A stretch of DNA of 64,000 bases, taken from contig OY759271.1 of NCBI GenBank assembly GCA_963662155.1, positions 537,001 through 601,000 on the forward strand, written 5' to 3'. Both the position numbers and the translations under genes were made by a program. Source of the DNA: Lamellibrachia columna. Taxonomy: Eukaryota > Annelida > Polychaeta > Sabellida > Siboglinidae. Positions 47,157 to 59,281 of the stretch are shown in pieces. Position 1 is the stretch's first letter. Each line of letters opens with the position of its first letter. The notes beneath the pieces were generated by a model that was not told the origin of the DNA, ran no database searches, and worked only from the letters and a program-made list of their open reading frames with translations.

Positions 47157-49625
47157 AAAGAAGGAATAAGAGATAATTTCCTCTTCCAACATGTCACACT
47201 CCCAACAAGGGGGCGATTAGGAAATAAATCGAACATTCTTGATTTAGTTTTTCACCAATGAAAAAGGTATGATAGATGATATAGTGTATGAAAGCCCACT
47301 TGGTAAGAGTGATCACTCTGTCCTCATCACTACATTTAGGTGCTATGCAGAAATAGCAAGCCATACACGACTTAAATAATATTAAGACCAAGGGGATTAT
47401 AATAGTATGAAGACGAAACTAGACCACACAGACTGACGAGATACTTGGCACGAGCACTATAAACCATCAATGGTTAGGTTTTAAAGAATATATTAAAAAG
47501 ATAGAGGATGAATTCATCCCTCATCGACTTGTGAGAAATATTAACAGACATAAAGGAAAAGTACCCCTAAACAAGGAATCAGTAAAGAAAATTAAGAAAA
47601 AACACATTTTATGGAAACGTTATATGGAGACAAAAGAAGGAAAATACTATACTGAATATCGTAGGGCTAGAAATCAAGTCCGTAAATTAACGAGGAGGAT
47701 ACAGAAGGAATTTGAGATGAAGCTAGCAACAGAATCTAAGACAAACCCAAAAGCAGTATGGAAATATATGAACTCCAAAACCAAGAATCGGGAAGGTGTT
47801 TCAGATCTGAACACAGACCCATAAGATCCTAAATCTAGACTCACAGATTCTGATAGGGAAAAGGCAGATGTCCTAGGAAATTTTTTGTCAAGTGTTTTTA
47901 CTATAGAGCCAGATGGTGATATCCCTCATATTCCACCAGTGAAGTTAAGGCACAACATGGAAGAATTGACTATTGATGAGGAAATGATTAAAAAAAGACT
48001 TGATAACCTTAATGTGTGTAAATCGGTAGAGCCAGATGGTGTTCATCCTAGGTTGTTGAAAGAGCTATCTAATCATCTATGTAAACCACTAGCTAGGCTA
48101 TTTAATAATTCACTGGCTGTGGGTGAACTACCAAAGGAATGGAAACAGGGAAGGATCTCAGCCATATTTAAGAAGGGTAATCGAAAAAACGTAGGAAATT
48201 ATAGACCAGTCAGCTTAACAAGTATAATATGTAAATGTATGGAACAATGTGTCAAAGATCATATTGTCAATCATATGATTAGGAATAAATAATTTAGTAC
48301 GCAACAATTTGGTTTTATTAAAGGTCGATCTACGGTACTCCAATTATTAAATGTTATTGACTCATGGACAAAAGCTTTAGATAGAGGGGAATTTGTAGAC
48401 GTTGTATATTTGGACTTCATGAAAGCATTTGACACAGTCCCTCACAAAAGATTGATAGGCAAACTTAAATCGTATGGTATAGAGTATTACACACTAAGAT
48501 GGATCCAGGCGTTCTTGTCTGACCGGGTACAGCAGGTCAATGTAAATGGTACAAATTCTGAGTGGGCAAATATAACAAGTGGTATTCCACAGGGCAGTGT
48601 CTTAGGACCGATCCTATTTGTTTTATACATAAATGATCTTCCTGAGAATATAGTTTCAAATGTATATATGTTTGCGGATGATACAAAGATTTTCTAAACG
48701 ATTACTAGTCCACATGACCAGCGTACACTACAGAACGACTTAGATTATTTAACATTTTGGTCAAGTAAATGGTTATTAAGGTTCCACCCAGATAAATGTA
48801 ATTTAATGCACATAGGGAAAACAATACAGCAAGAGTATGCATACAACCTGAAGATAGATAATACTGCCCATGAATTAGGAGGAATAGAAGAACAAAAAGA
48901 CATTGGGGTTATAATTGATTAAAACCTAGAATTTGATAAACACATCAACCAAAAAATAAACAAAGCAAATAGTATCATGGCAGTTATTAGAAGGTCCTTT
49001 ACAATCCTAAATCAACATAATTTGGTGCCATTATATAAAGCTTTAGGTAGGAGTCATCTAGATTATGCAATATCAATATGGTCCCCTTATAAACAGAAAT
49101 ACAAAGATGCCATCGAAAATGTGCAAAGACGCGCAACAAAACAGCTTCCTGGTATGAAGAATATTTCTTACGAAGAAAGACTTCAGAGATTGAAACTTCC
49201 TACACTTGCATATAGACAAACTCGTGGTGATATGATTGAGGTATATAAACTGCTCCATGGGAAATATGACAGTGATGTATCTAACATTGTCGAGTTGCAC
49301 AAAGACAGTGATACAAAGGAAGGAACAAGGGGTCATAGTTTGAAATTGTTTATAGAACATGCTTGTACAAATGTTAGAAAAGAAAGCTTCTCACTTAGAG
49401 TTACCAGATTATGGAATGATCTACCGGAAGTAGTTGTAACTGCCCCAAGTGTCAACTCATTTAAAAACCGCCTAGATAGACATTGGAGTACTGAGGAGTT
49501 TCTCTACAACTACAAAGCTGCCTTGCCAGGAAGTCGTAGAAAATTCCAAGGGATAATTGAAGATCTGGCCACCGAGGCCACCGCCTACGGTCAGGAAGAA
49601 CCTAAGTAAACCTAAGTAAGTAAAT
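47157..49625 (+). mobile_element. CR1-like LINE, 5'-truncated, full RT
   Basis: Starts inside the endonuclease domain (homologous to the TFFTNEKGMIDDI and PLGKSDHSVL region). It ends after the ORF stop with CCTAAGTAAACCTAAGTAAGTAA, a short repeated 3' tail typical of CR1-like elements. It differs from the insert at 641-1,650 in sequence and in tail, so the two belong to different subfamilies. Confidence 0.82.
47233..49609 (+). pseudogene. CR1-like ORF2, from endonuclease end to C-terminus
   Basis: From 47,531 to 49,609 all pieces are in one frame, with no frameshift and only four TAA codons (47,822; 48,290; 48,696; 48,919). Order: end of the endonuclease, connector (KKKHILWKRYM), RT with ISAIFKKGNRKNVGNYRP, QQFGFIKGRST, LDFMKAFDTVPH (first Asp, here FMKAFD), SGIPQGSVLGPILF, MFADDTKIF, then PLYKALGRSHLDYA, VQRRATKQLPGM and the C-terminal WNDLP region. 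The first ~300 bases are frame-shifted relative to the rest. Confidence 0.85.
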
Positions 49626-49781
49626 ATCGGAGTAAAAATCCAGACTTATGGACAATGCTGATCAACCACGTAGAATTAGAAGTGCCTCGGGCACTGGTTG
49701 GTTACCACGTGTTCACTAGGCACGCGTTTTTTATATTTGAGTTGGTCAAAGTATATCAACTAGAACCACGTTATAATATAT

Positions 49782-52700
49782 AATAATAATAATGTTTTAT
49801 TTCAGGCAAGAGCCCATAATATTATAAATACATACAGGTAAAAAAAAAACATACATATACACACATGATGAACAATAGAGGTACATGTAGTGTGAAAAAT
49901 ATACATATATAAATATATATACATGATGTGTAGTAAAATATATATATAATGATAAGGATAAAAAAATATATTTGTATAAAAGTACAAACATCATGAATTA
50001 AAAGCATACAATTGATCAATCCAATGTTTAATCAATGGACTTTGATAATAAATAAATAAAGATAATTCACAAAAAGTATATTGTCGGATTTTTCCAACCG
50101 GCATAAAAGGCTAAAAATTTATGAGCGAATACGTTCATTAAAGGATTTAACATAATTAGTAGCGAACATATGGCTTGCAGTACAGCGGGGTGACAGGTTG
50201 TGTATAATTCTAAAACTGTTGTTATAAGCGACAGTAATACCTTTCAGACTCTGTTTTTTAAAATGACACCAAAGACTTGAGGTGTACATTGAACCACAGT
50301 ATGAATTAAATAAAGTTGTTTTAATGGAATTGTTGCATAAGTAAAATTTTCGGGCTAAAGCATTTGCCTCAGCATAGATACATCTTTTCTGCCTGGCAAT
50401 ATCGTCATCATCAATAAGGTTATTGTTTACAATATGGCCAAGGTATTTACATTTCTCAGTGTAAGGTAGTGTATGGTTATTGATAACAACAGGATGAATG
50501 TTTTTCTTGTCCCTAGGTTTGTTATCAATAACCATACAGACAGATTTTTTGGCATTGTACGTTATATCAAACATATTGCCATACTTGGCACAACAATCGG
50601 TGAGTTTTCTCAACCCCGCAACACTAGGTGAAAAAACACAAAGGTCATCGGCATACATCATATGATTCATTATGGTTCCTGCATAAAGACAACCAATTTG
50701 TAATTTATTCAAATTTACACTTAAGTCATCCATGTAAACGTTAAAAAGATGTGGAGAAAGGATTCCACCCTGCTTAACACCGTTTGAAATGGTAAAACAG
50801 TCTGAGAAGCTACAACACCATCTGACAGTGAATTTCTGGGTTCTGTACCAGTAATAAAGAATGCGAACAATAAAAGAAGGACATCCCCGGTCAATTAGTT
50901 TGGTGAATAGCTTACTATGATTGACTTTGTCAAAGGCCTTAGAGGCATCCAGCATGGTAACATACATAGATGAGCCATTTGCTATGTAGTGTCGAAAGAG
51001 TTCTTTTAATAAAAATATGAGCATTTCAGTTGAGTGATGCTTTTTAAATCCAAATTGGTTTACACATGTAGATAAAAAAGTAGAAACCCTGGATAACATC
51101 AAGGATTCAAATAATTTACTAGCAATTGTGGCTAGAGCAATGGGTCGGTAGTTATGTTATCAGACAGGTCACCCGCCTTATTTTTTATTATGGGGGCTAT
51201 GATTATAATCATCATAGCATCCGGTAAAAAACCATGAATTAACATGCTACTATATAAAAGTGACATGAGAACATGAAGTTTTTCATTCGCATATTTAAAA
51301 TATTCGTTACTTACACTATCATAACCCGGGGCTTTGCCTACAGGCATTGCATGTATTATATCTTGAATTTCCTTAACATTAACAATCATTTGAACATTAA
51401 GCTGTACATTGCTACAGTATTCATTAATCTTCTTGATGTTGACTGGAGAGCCAGGTAGAGTTAAGTAGGGATTGGTAATGATGAAGCCACATATTCTTTA
51501 CATTTTCGACACCTGAAGCACCACCAACATTGCTAGGATTTGGCAACCTGGCGTTATTCATGTTTTATGTCCTTCCAGAAGTTTTTGAAGTCATTATTAC
51601 ATAGTTTAGAAGCAAGTCTTTCAGCTTTAAGAATTACAGCATTTTTTTCACATAGTCTTTTGTTGCGTTTAAAATGAGCACGTCTAACTTTCATTATATC
51701 ATACAAGGGACCATGGCGAGGACTCCCAGCAGACCGCCAGAAGAGAAAGGATTCTCTAGCAGCTTGATGGGAGTCTCTGACTAGGTCATTCCAGCCTAGA
51801 ACAGTATACTTAGAAGATGTGTTGTTAGCCTTAGTAGGGATTACCTCGGCAGATTTTATAATATCATTGTAAAGATTGCTTAGCAAAGTGCGATGGGCTT
51901 CATCATTACAATTAGGGTTAGTACATCTTAAAACCTCATGAGGTACATCAATAGCAGATAAAAGCAAACCGGTTTGTGTATGATAGTTATGGAGATCCTG
52001 GGGGGAGGCAGCATTCCACACAGGATGAGGTGCGTGAATTTGCTCCTGTATGGTGGCTTCAGGGGAAGGTAATAACTTGACATATAGGGAAAAGCATAGA
52101 GGTAAGTGGTCGGAAGAGACACAATCATATTTAACTTCCATATCAGATATTGATGAGTGACTAGAGTGGGTGGTGAACACGTGGTCGAGCCAGCTCCTTG
52201 AGCCGTGCGCATCACTAACATATGTAAAAGCATCAGAGGGGAGAAGCAATGTGTCACTTGCGATAAGGTGACAGTCGTTTATAAAAGCATTGAGAAATGG
52301 AGTAAAAAGACTGGGGTTCTTAATATCCGCATTAAAATCACCAATGATGAATATATTGGTTGATTCAAATTAATCGCTTATGGCCTGGATTTTGCCAAAA
52401 ATGTCTAGATATTCATCAGCATTGTCATCAGTCTGATAGATAGATAGACATTAAGAAGTAGAATAGTGGCGTTAGAGCTGGTAATTTTTAGACCCAGGAG
52501 TCTCTTCTCGTCAGCATAAATCAACGATAAAGGGGTCGAGTGAACGCCTCCATAAAAAGCAGAGTCCACCATGAGGACATCCACTCAAACCATCACCATA
52601 ATCAATGGATGTAATTCCTCTGGCGTTAAAGTCAGAGTGAACAGAATTAAGGAAAGAAAGGCTCTGTTTAGAGAGCCAGTGTTCCTGGACAGCAAGTATA

Positions 52701-52995
52701 TCTAAAGAGTTTAAGATGTCAACCACGTCAAAAGAACTGTTCCGTATACTTCTGGAGTTAAAGGAAGCAATATGGAGGGGAAAGTCTATAAGTGTGTTGA
52801 ATCTGTTAGTGTGTGTTTCGTAGGTGGGAAATACCGTCCAATCTTTGTTCCAGCAGGCCAGAGATCAGCGTCATAGAGCAAGTTAGGTTTAGGAATGTCA
52901 ACACACAGCTTGAAAGAAGAATATGAGTTGTGTCGGGTTGGTAATCGCTCACATGAGCATTTCAAACTCAAAGTTGATGACACGTATGTATATAA
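49782..52995 (-). mobile_element. APE-endonuclease/RT LINE, minus strand
   Basis: A near-complete ORF2 read on the minus strand with a 3' end in ACATTATTATTATTAT at about 49,782-49,795. Microsatellite-like TATATA sequence fills part of the 3' UTR (49,900-49,980). The 5' limit is near 52,995, where short ACTCGGCC repeats begin. Confidence 0.75.
50119..52800 (-). pseudogene. LINE ORF2 with endonuclease and reverse transcriptase, decayed
   Basis: Endonuclease pieces: VVDILNSLDILAVQEHWL (52,680-52,740), then FIIGDFNAD near 52,330, SWLDHVFTTHSS and SSDHLPLCFS (52,100-52,200), the standard APE-type order. A linker follows (51,554-52,000), then RT: GKAPGYDSVSNEYFK and LLYSSMLIHGFLPDAM, FGFKKHHSTEML, LDASKAFDKVNH, SNGVKQGGILSPHLFNVYMDDL and MYADDLCVFS. 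Post-RT ends SASHMFATNYVKSFN-like. Frameshifts lie at 51,110-51,130, 51,390-51,550 and 52,260-52,500. The QGGILSPxLF form sets it apart from the CR1-like elements here. Confidence 0.82.
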
Positions 52996-52996
52996 T

Positions 52997-53165
52997 TCAG
53001 TGCTTAGACTACTCGGCCCATGGACAACTCGGCCTGGGACAACTCGGCCCAGTTCGGAGTTCCGAGACAGCTCGGCTCCGATTTTGAGACAACTCGGACC
53101 AATGATAAATGATATGATGGCGCTTAGTTAGAGATAGGTCGGCCCAGGTGTCGAGACAGCTAAAA
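52997..53165. repeat. short spaced repeats of ACTCGGCC
   Basis: ACTCGGCC, GACAACTCGGCC, GACAACTCGGCCC, GACAGCTCGGCTC, GACAACTCGGACC, TAGGTCGGCCC and a final GAGACAGC follow one another at 13 to 40-base spacing. The block is CpG-rich between AT-rich flanks and lies immediately 5' of the minus-strand LINE; it may be its 5' UTR or an unrelated minisatellite. Confidence 0.65.
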
Positions 53166-53313
53166 GATTACATTGCCCCCAGTAGGTAGGTGTACTATAA
53201 TTATGGAGTCCACTATATAACGAATTTATACACTTGTATACGAAGATAAAAAAGTTTACCTTAAATAATCTCTAGAAAGTCAAAATTAAAACACACACGA
53301 AGCATTTTATATC

Positions 53314-53409
53314 TTTATTAATGATAATAATATTTTATTAATAATAATAATAATATAGATACATTATTTAATTATTATTATTAATAAAAATATTATTATC
53401 ATTAATAAA
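53314..53409. repeat. long AT-rich inverted repeat (hairpin)
   Basis: The arm at 53,314-53,354 (TTTATTAATGATAATAATAT..) is matched by its reverse complement at 53,370-53,409, about 39 bases with one or two length differences, around a ~16-base loop. Composition is purely A/T/few G and C. It could be a tiny palindromic element or a replication-derived fold-back. Confidence 0.85.
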
Positions 53410-53439
53410 TATATATATATAATTTAATTAGGGTATTGA

Positions 53440-53713
53440 CTATTGTAAGCAGTTCGCGTGCGAATGCTACAATACGCTCTGCCAGGTCCTCAGGTACACA
53501 ACCATTACCTAAATCATTTGTTCCGATGTCAACCAGAACGACAGTTGGTGCAATTACCCACACCGCTCTCAGTTCACGAAAAAGGCGATCCACGGTAAGT
53601 CCCCCTTTCCCTCGGAAAACGACCTTTCCAAACATATCAGCAAGGTCAAGATCTCGTCGATAGTACCTGTGCCGCTCCCCACCTACCTCACCGACTTGGC
53701 ACACGTGGTGCAT
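53440..53713 (-). pseudogene. SGNH/GDSL-hydrolase-like fragment
   Basis: A minus-strand frame with VVFRGKGGLTVDRLF, then VIAPTVVLVDIGTNDLG, then ERIVAFARELL. The DIGTND box is the block III-like motif (IG.ND) of SGNH hydrolases, and GxGG..V..L is seen in versions carried by retroelements. The catalytic Ser (GDS) and the DxxH end are not seen; the frame runs into AT-rich repeat. Probably a retroelement ORF1-type esterase remnant. Confidence 0.5.
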
Positions 53714-54163
53714 CCTTGCACAACTTGTTAAGTTTGCGTGCCTATTCCCTACATTTTTAGAAGTGCAGTATTACCACACTGTTCTTAGTGCACACAGCAC
53801 CGATGTTTTATCAGTGTTGTGATTCACGACAGAAACCACGAGGAGGTGACAATGTGAACCTTCTGTCTATGTATGTGAGTATGCGAGGATGTTTGTATGA
53901 GTGTACGTTTGAGTACATCATCATAAATAGTATGTATATATTATGCTATACGTATATATTATATGCTGACCTTCTATACTTATATAAATATTATACATTT
54001 ATGCTATACATCGTACATTATATATATATATGCTATATCCATGTCACTATTAATAAACAATCAACCTACGTAAATAAATATTATGCTATATATTAAGCTA
54101 TATATTGTACATATATATATATAAGATAAATAGCATTTGCCCTAACGTTTAGTTATAATTTAT

Positions 54164-54211
54164 TTACTCTGTCACATGCTGTTTGAACCAGGATCGCTCT
54201 GGTACAGACAG

Positions 54212-54262
<51 letters not shown>

Positions 54263-54823
54263 CATGTATATGTATATACATATACATATTAGAACTGACA
54301 CAGCTTGATGCTGAAGTGGCTGACCTTCCATCCATGAACTTCCATCCCTAATGAACTCATGAATCTTGTCCTTCGTTTTGTTCCACATAGTACAGGACAC
54401 AGGTGGAGGCATGTTCATCTCTCCGAGGAGACGCACAGCTTGTTGTCGGTTGCGGCCAATGCTAAACATGGCCATCTCAAATCTGGTGTTGACACTTTCA
54501 CCATCAGGCTGAGAGTTCAGTTTGTAAGTGTGGCCACAGTCATGATTCATGCACTCAAATGACAGAGAACTTTGGAGTCCAGCAATGTCCTCTGTGACAG
54601 TATACCCATGACCACCGCAGTTAGGACAAGTGAAAGCACTGACAAAGTTCACCAGATTTCGCACATCTATCAGTCTGTACCCATCAAGTTCAGTGACAAC
54701 ACTTCTCTTCTTGGTGTACTGTAGTTTCTCTTCAGAAGCACACGGCTTGGCAGTTTCTTTCAATGGCCGTGTATACTTGTTGCCATAAAATTTCCGCTTC
54801 TTTGTGGGCTTTGCCCATGGCAT
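54164..54823 (-). pseudogene. second Mutator-like transposase, N-terminal part only
   Basis: Starts MPWAKPTKKRKFYGNKY. YRLIDVRNLVNFV, a zinc-ribbon-like CPNC...CMNHDC, FEMAMFSIGRNRQQAVRLL and MNMPPPVSCTMWN follow. This is the N-terminal order of invertebrate Mutator-like transposases (PF20700 type). It differs strongly from the A/B/C family, so it is a separate lineage. Coding sense is lost at about 54,285, where a TA microsatellite begins and the catalytic core is gone. Confidence 0.72.
54214..54285. repeat. TA/TATG microsatellite
   Basis: About 20 TA dinucleotides (54,214-54,255) followed by ATACATATACATGTATATG-type sequence. It truncates the Mutator-like frame. Confidence 0.92.
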
Positions 54824-57000
54824 GATAACACTCGAGTAGTGACGAACCTGGAAAGTAAACAGTGTGATAAATTATTCAGTTATGCCAAAAGTAATCAAAA
54901 GGTAGTGAAATTAGCTTGTATTTATTACATACTAACATCTAAAATAATAAAGTTGAGCAAATGAAGTTGATTGGTCGTGGGTGATACTGTTATTGTAAGT
55001 AAACATAATGAAAATACTAAAATATTGCAGTTGGCTTGGTCCGTGGCCTCAGCTAAATTATCTGAATAATAACACTACTTTGACAACATTTTGCAGTAAA
55101 AACACCATCAATTAAATGTATTGGAACTATTACAACATGGTCACAGGCCTAGACCCCCTAGACAGCCCCAGTCAGGATACTAGTTAGTCACTTGTCTGAC
55201 TTAGTGACCTGCCCCGTCTAGGCTAGTTAGACTGGCAGTAGGCAAAAATTTTCGCCCCGCTCTTCGTCTCTGGGGCGAAAGGCCTGACGTGCATTTGCTA
55301 AAGCCCCATTTTGGCAGTTCTAACTAATAACTTAAGTTTTAAAACCGATACGCACTAACCGTTTCACATGTGTATTCTGTGACATACCACCGACAATTGG
55401 GCGTCAAGAAACTGAAGAAATGTGCTCCAAATAATTACTTATGAGTACTTTTATCGGTGACATAGAAAACATTTCACAATTAGCGGCCATACTGTGCACG
55501 TGATGTTGCCTTTTGGTCACATGATCAAACGCGATTTCGTGTAGAATGAGGCCAGAAGCACAGACATAAATAAAACACCCGTTAGTAGTTTATAGGGGCA
55601 TTATTAATGATGTAACTCTATGGCCAGCAGACGGCAATTCTTAGCGTGACCTTATATAGATCTATGGAAATCCCGCGTGCTATTCGCGCTCACAACAACA
55701 TCCGGTTATATACAAACCTTGACAAGCACATGCGTTCTGACAAAAAGGTAATAATTTCACACTTTTACATGGTTATTGTCAGGTAACTTTAGTGATATAC
55801 ATATAAGAATGCATACAGACACGAAAGACGTGTTTATTGCTCTGTTTATGGCGTTTTTGTAAGGTTTCACGTTTCATGAAAATACTTACGTTTCGGCCGA
55901 GCGAGATCTTCGCCGTACTAGTAGCAACAGCCAGATAGAAAAACATTGTATGGCGATTGACTTTGCCTAGACTGGCAGTGCCATGCCCGTGACATTTTTC
56001 GTTGCTAATTGAACAAAATATTCATATTTATAATAATTACATCACTCTATACATACCTGAGTCCTGGTGGTTCTTGGTGAAGTGTGGTTGAATGTTCACA
56101 ACATGTAAATATAGGCAAAAACGAACTTCTATCACAACAATTTCTCCAGTAGATGCTCACACGCGGTTTCTGAACAGGAAGTGAGATCCAGCCAAAGTGC
56201 AGTTCTAAGCTTCTCTGTGATTGGCTAATCCAGGAGCGCTGCCTATGTTGCTGTACAACTAACAACCAATAAAAACCAAGCTTTCACAACATCTTGCCAA
56301 CTTTATTAAGGATGCTCTAGGGTCGGTTCTGTACAGTTTGGTAAAAACCAGGTGTAAATTGGTGGAGTAGATCGCAAAAATCTTAATTTTTAAATTATGC
56401 ATATTTAATTAGGTAAATATTACACAACAGGCTATTGATAAAATGCTACTTTTCTAGTATTTATTTACTTTATTCAAGTTTGATACTCTGTGGGTGCTTA
56501 GAATGATAATGTCAGGTAAAATAAATTAATTAAAAAAAAAATGTATTTTATTAAATTTTTGGGGTTTAGCCTGGCCTTAATTAATTTGTCTGTGATGTTA
56601 CACCCAGCATTTATATAAATGTTTAGTTGCTCAAAATAGCATCAAATTTTAAAAAAAATTCAGTAATCACATCTTTTCTTATGTTGCCAAACCTACTTGT
56701 TTTTCCTTTAGTGTGCTGTTATGTGTTATCCTCTTTGTTATTTTATACATGTCTTGTACATATGTAAAACAAATTACTGAATAAAATAAAAAATCAATCA
56801 TTGTGCATAATCAGAATGTATTAAATGATGCAATTTTTTCCATTTCCACATTTATTCATGGACTGTGATATATGTGTACATCATAAAATAACACAGCAAT
56901 GGTTTAATGGTAACACTTAAATAGAGATTGACAAGGTTTGAGGATAATAATGATAAACTTAATTCTATAGCCCCTAAATCATCAGTAACCCGAACTCAGA
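54824..57000. other. intergenic stretch, no gene recognised
   Basis: No supported exon. Items seen: a hairpin with an eight-base stem TTCGCCCC/GGGGCGAA (about 55,249-55,281), and a CpG-bearing patch with GTCACATGATC and GCGGCCAT (55,480-55,540) that could be a promoter. 56,300-56,990 is AT-rich and ends with plain sequence. Confidence 0.5.
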
Positions 57001-57004
57001 AGCA

Positions 57005-57190
57005 CTACAAACCAGAAACATGAAGAATTATATCATGAACGGGTACGCACAGAAGTCATCATCAGAACGAGGGATCGACGAGGATTTACGGTGTAAATGC
57101 GATTTAAAAAAGGTGTTTTCTGTTTTGAGTTTGTTCCAGATTTTGGGTGTAGTAGAAAAAACACACTTGCCCAGCTTAGGCTTTGTTTTA
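57005..57190 (-). pseudogene. possible LINE C-terminal tail
   Basis: Minus-strand frame TTPKIWNKLKTENTFFKSHL followed by a short tail. The P.IWN.L....FK..L pattern is the usual last segment of CR1/L2-type ORF2. Only this segment is present. Confidence 0.35.
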
Positions 57191-57217
57191 GGAACAAAAC
57201 TTGTTACGAGATAGATA

Positions 57218-57970
57218 ATGACAGACAGCGATGATGGTTTGTCACAGACACTGTCCGTGCAGCAACAGTCGGAGGATGATCTCATGGCAGATGCACCGGA
57301 GGAGTTCCTCGGTGCAATCATGGGCACACTGATGAGAGACCAGGTCACACTGCCCAGCTCTGGACAAACGGTTGACCGCAGCACTATAGCCAGACACATT
57401 CTCAGGTAGGACCACTTCCCTAGCTGTGTCACAGATATACACGTGTTGAGGGTTCATACTTTGTGGTATTAACGACCAATAAAAACCAGAGGGTGACAAA
57501 CAGTACACTAAACTATCGAATCTGAGCAGCTACAAAGTGAATAAAATAAAATCGAATAGACATGAAACTTGATAAGCACAAATATCAAGCCCAACTTTTT
57601 GTATTTTTTTGTGTTCCTAAATTTGATGTATGCAATTATTATTTTTTTGGTGTTGCTGTTTATATACAAAATGTAGGCATGTTTTATGTGGAATATCCAT
57701 TGTTTGCATACACTCTGACACTAACAAAATTACAGCCTTTTATCAGTCTTCTTAAGTACAAGTAAAAAGTGTAAGTTAAAACACATAACTGTGTTCAACT
57801 CATCTCAGAAATAACATTTCCACGTTACTACTGTACTTTTCAGTGACCAGACTGATCCATTCAACCGCCAGCATCTAACACTGGACATGGTAATCCCAGC
57901 TACTGACCTCCGTCTACGCATGGAACAGTGGCTGCAGGAGAAGAAGCAACAGAAGCAGCAGCAGCACTAA
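57218..57970 (+). pseudogene. UBE4A: UBE4A-like U-box, last two exons, altered core
   Basis: Exon 1 (57,248 after a CACAG acceptor, or from ATG 57,218, to 57,405) gives [16 protein letters not shown] then [20 protein letters not shown]. Exon 2 (57,844-57,970) gives SDQTDPFNRQHLTLDM then LRLRMEQWLQEKKQQ and stop. Intron borders are GT/AG and the split Ser codon joins correctly. This is the C-terminal U-box of ubiquitin ligase UBE4A, which extends ubiquitin chains. The conserved DPI core reads GAI and RDPV reads RDQV, positions that shape the E2-binding face. Upstream UBE4A exons are absent in the preceding 5 kb. It is probably a partial genomic duplicate. Confidence 0.75.
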
Positions 57971-57974
57971 CAAC

Positions 57975-58539
57975 TACTGACCACTAGACTGACCAATGCT
58001 GCCACCAAGCACGATTGACCAGCCGTACGGTATCGTATTGCAAGAACCAGTCATGTAAACACCCCTACAATACCAGTTAGTTTGGCCAATTTGTCACTAT
58101 GATTGTGTCGTTCAAATTACGGTTGAGCCCACTTTGACTGACCTATGCTGTGGCCAATCAGCGAACGCCACGGCCGACAGCTGGTGTAACCGTCATGACC
58201 TTTCATCAAAGCTTAATTCGGGATTGGCGCTAGTCAGTGGGTCGCACACGCAGTGTCACCCGACCGATTGGAGCACAAATCGATCATGTAAGCCAGCCTT
58301 TACTTCAGACACTGATCTACCATTCGCACACACAAGGAACTAACAATATTCAGTTATTGCTATTTCCCTTGTTGATTTAACGTCATATCACACATTCGCA
58401 CAATATTGATAATTTAACAGACATGGACTATGTCATTGATACATAAATTAGTCTGGAGGAAGTTCATTGTTTGAACACAGCATGAGTCATGCTCTGTATT
58501 CAGTGGTCACTTTCATCTTTTAGGTTCACTTTGTACATG

Positions 58540-58573
<34 letters not shown>

Positions 58574-59080
58574 TGCATTTAGTTGATTTTGCACATGTGA
58601 TAGGTGTGAAAAAATCTTTGTGGGTTTTATTTCTGTGTACTGTTATTAGCCCAGAGAGGATTTGACATTGTTCAAAGGTTAAATGGTTGCCTGTAATTAC
58701 TACCAAGGTGACACTGACCTCCAGGGATGTCCTCTGTAAATGCTGTTATCATGAAGATGTTTGTATATACCAGCATATTTATGAGGGATACCATTTTAAT
58801 TGTTCTACGTGAACAATGTGGTATATCAAATGAGCAATTTTGGTTTGTTATTATCATAAAGCAAATTTTATACTCGAGAATGTTTGTTAATGGGATACAT
58901 GTAAAAATCTGCATGTGCATTCATTTCTTAGAAGTCGAGCAGGATATAAACAATTGGTTCAAAACCAGAAACCTATTAGTGGAAAACGTTGATGTATGGT
59001 GTTACCAATGTTGTAAATAAAGCATTGGTATGATCAATGTTCTTCAGTAATGCATAAAATTGCTATTATTTCAAGGCCGT
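57975..59080. other. intergenic stretch with TATG microsatellite
   Basis: No gene recognised. 58,540-58,577 is a TATG tetranucleotide run of about nine units. The rest includes CCAATCAG-like and CpG-bearing sequence near 58,150-58,270. Confidence 0.6.
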
Positions 59081-59281
59081 CCTCACGGGATTCATGACAT
59101 TTTCAGCTGGTAAACCCCCTGTATGGGAACGTCTGAAAAACTTGGGTTAAATGCATGACTGATTTGATGAGGTTTTGTGGCTGATAGTTTCGAAACAGCA
59201 GTAAGAGGATTCGAACCTGGGTTCTCGATTTCTCAATCGAGAGAGAGCCCAACATTCTAACCACTATGCTACCATGCCCCA
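59080..59281 (-). mobile_element. tRNA-derived SINE, second family
   Basis: Minus-strand reading starts GTGGGGCATGG, has TAGCATAGTGGTTAGA (box A) and GGTTCGAATCC (box B), then a body containing CCCAAG.TTTTTCAGACG and a TTTACCAGCTGAAAATGTCA tail domain. The two arms do not close a cloverleaf. It differs in body from the SINE at 4,501-4,836. Confidence 0.78.

Noticed and set aside
49797..50019. minus-strand frames rich in Tyr/Ile/Phe
   Set aside because: Encoded by a TATA-type microsatellite in a LINE 3' UTR.
59200..59281. tRNA gene on the minus strand
   Set aside because: Box A and box B are present but the acceptor and anticodon stems do not pair; a SINE head fits better. The same holds for 4,740-4,836 and 22,370-22,467.
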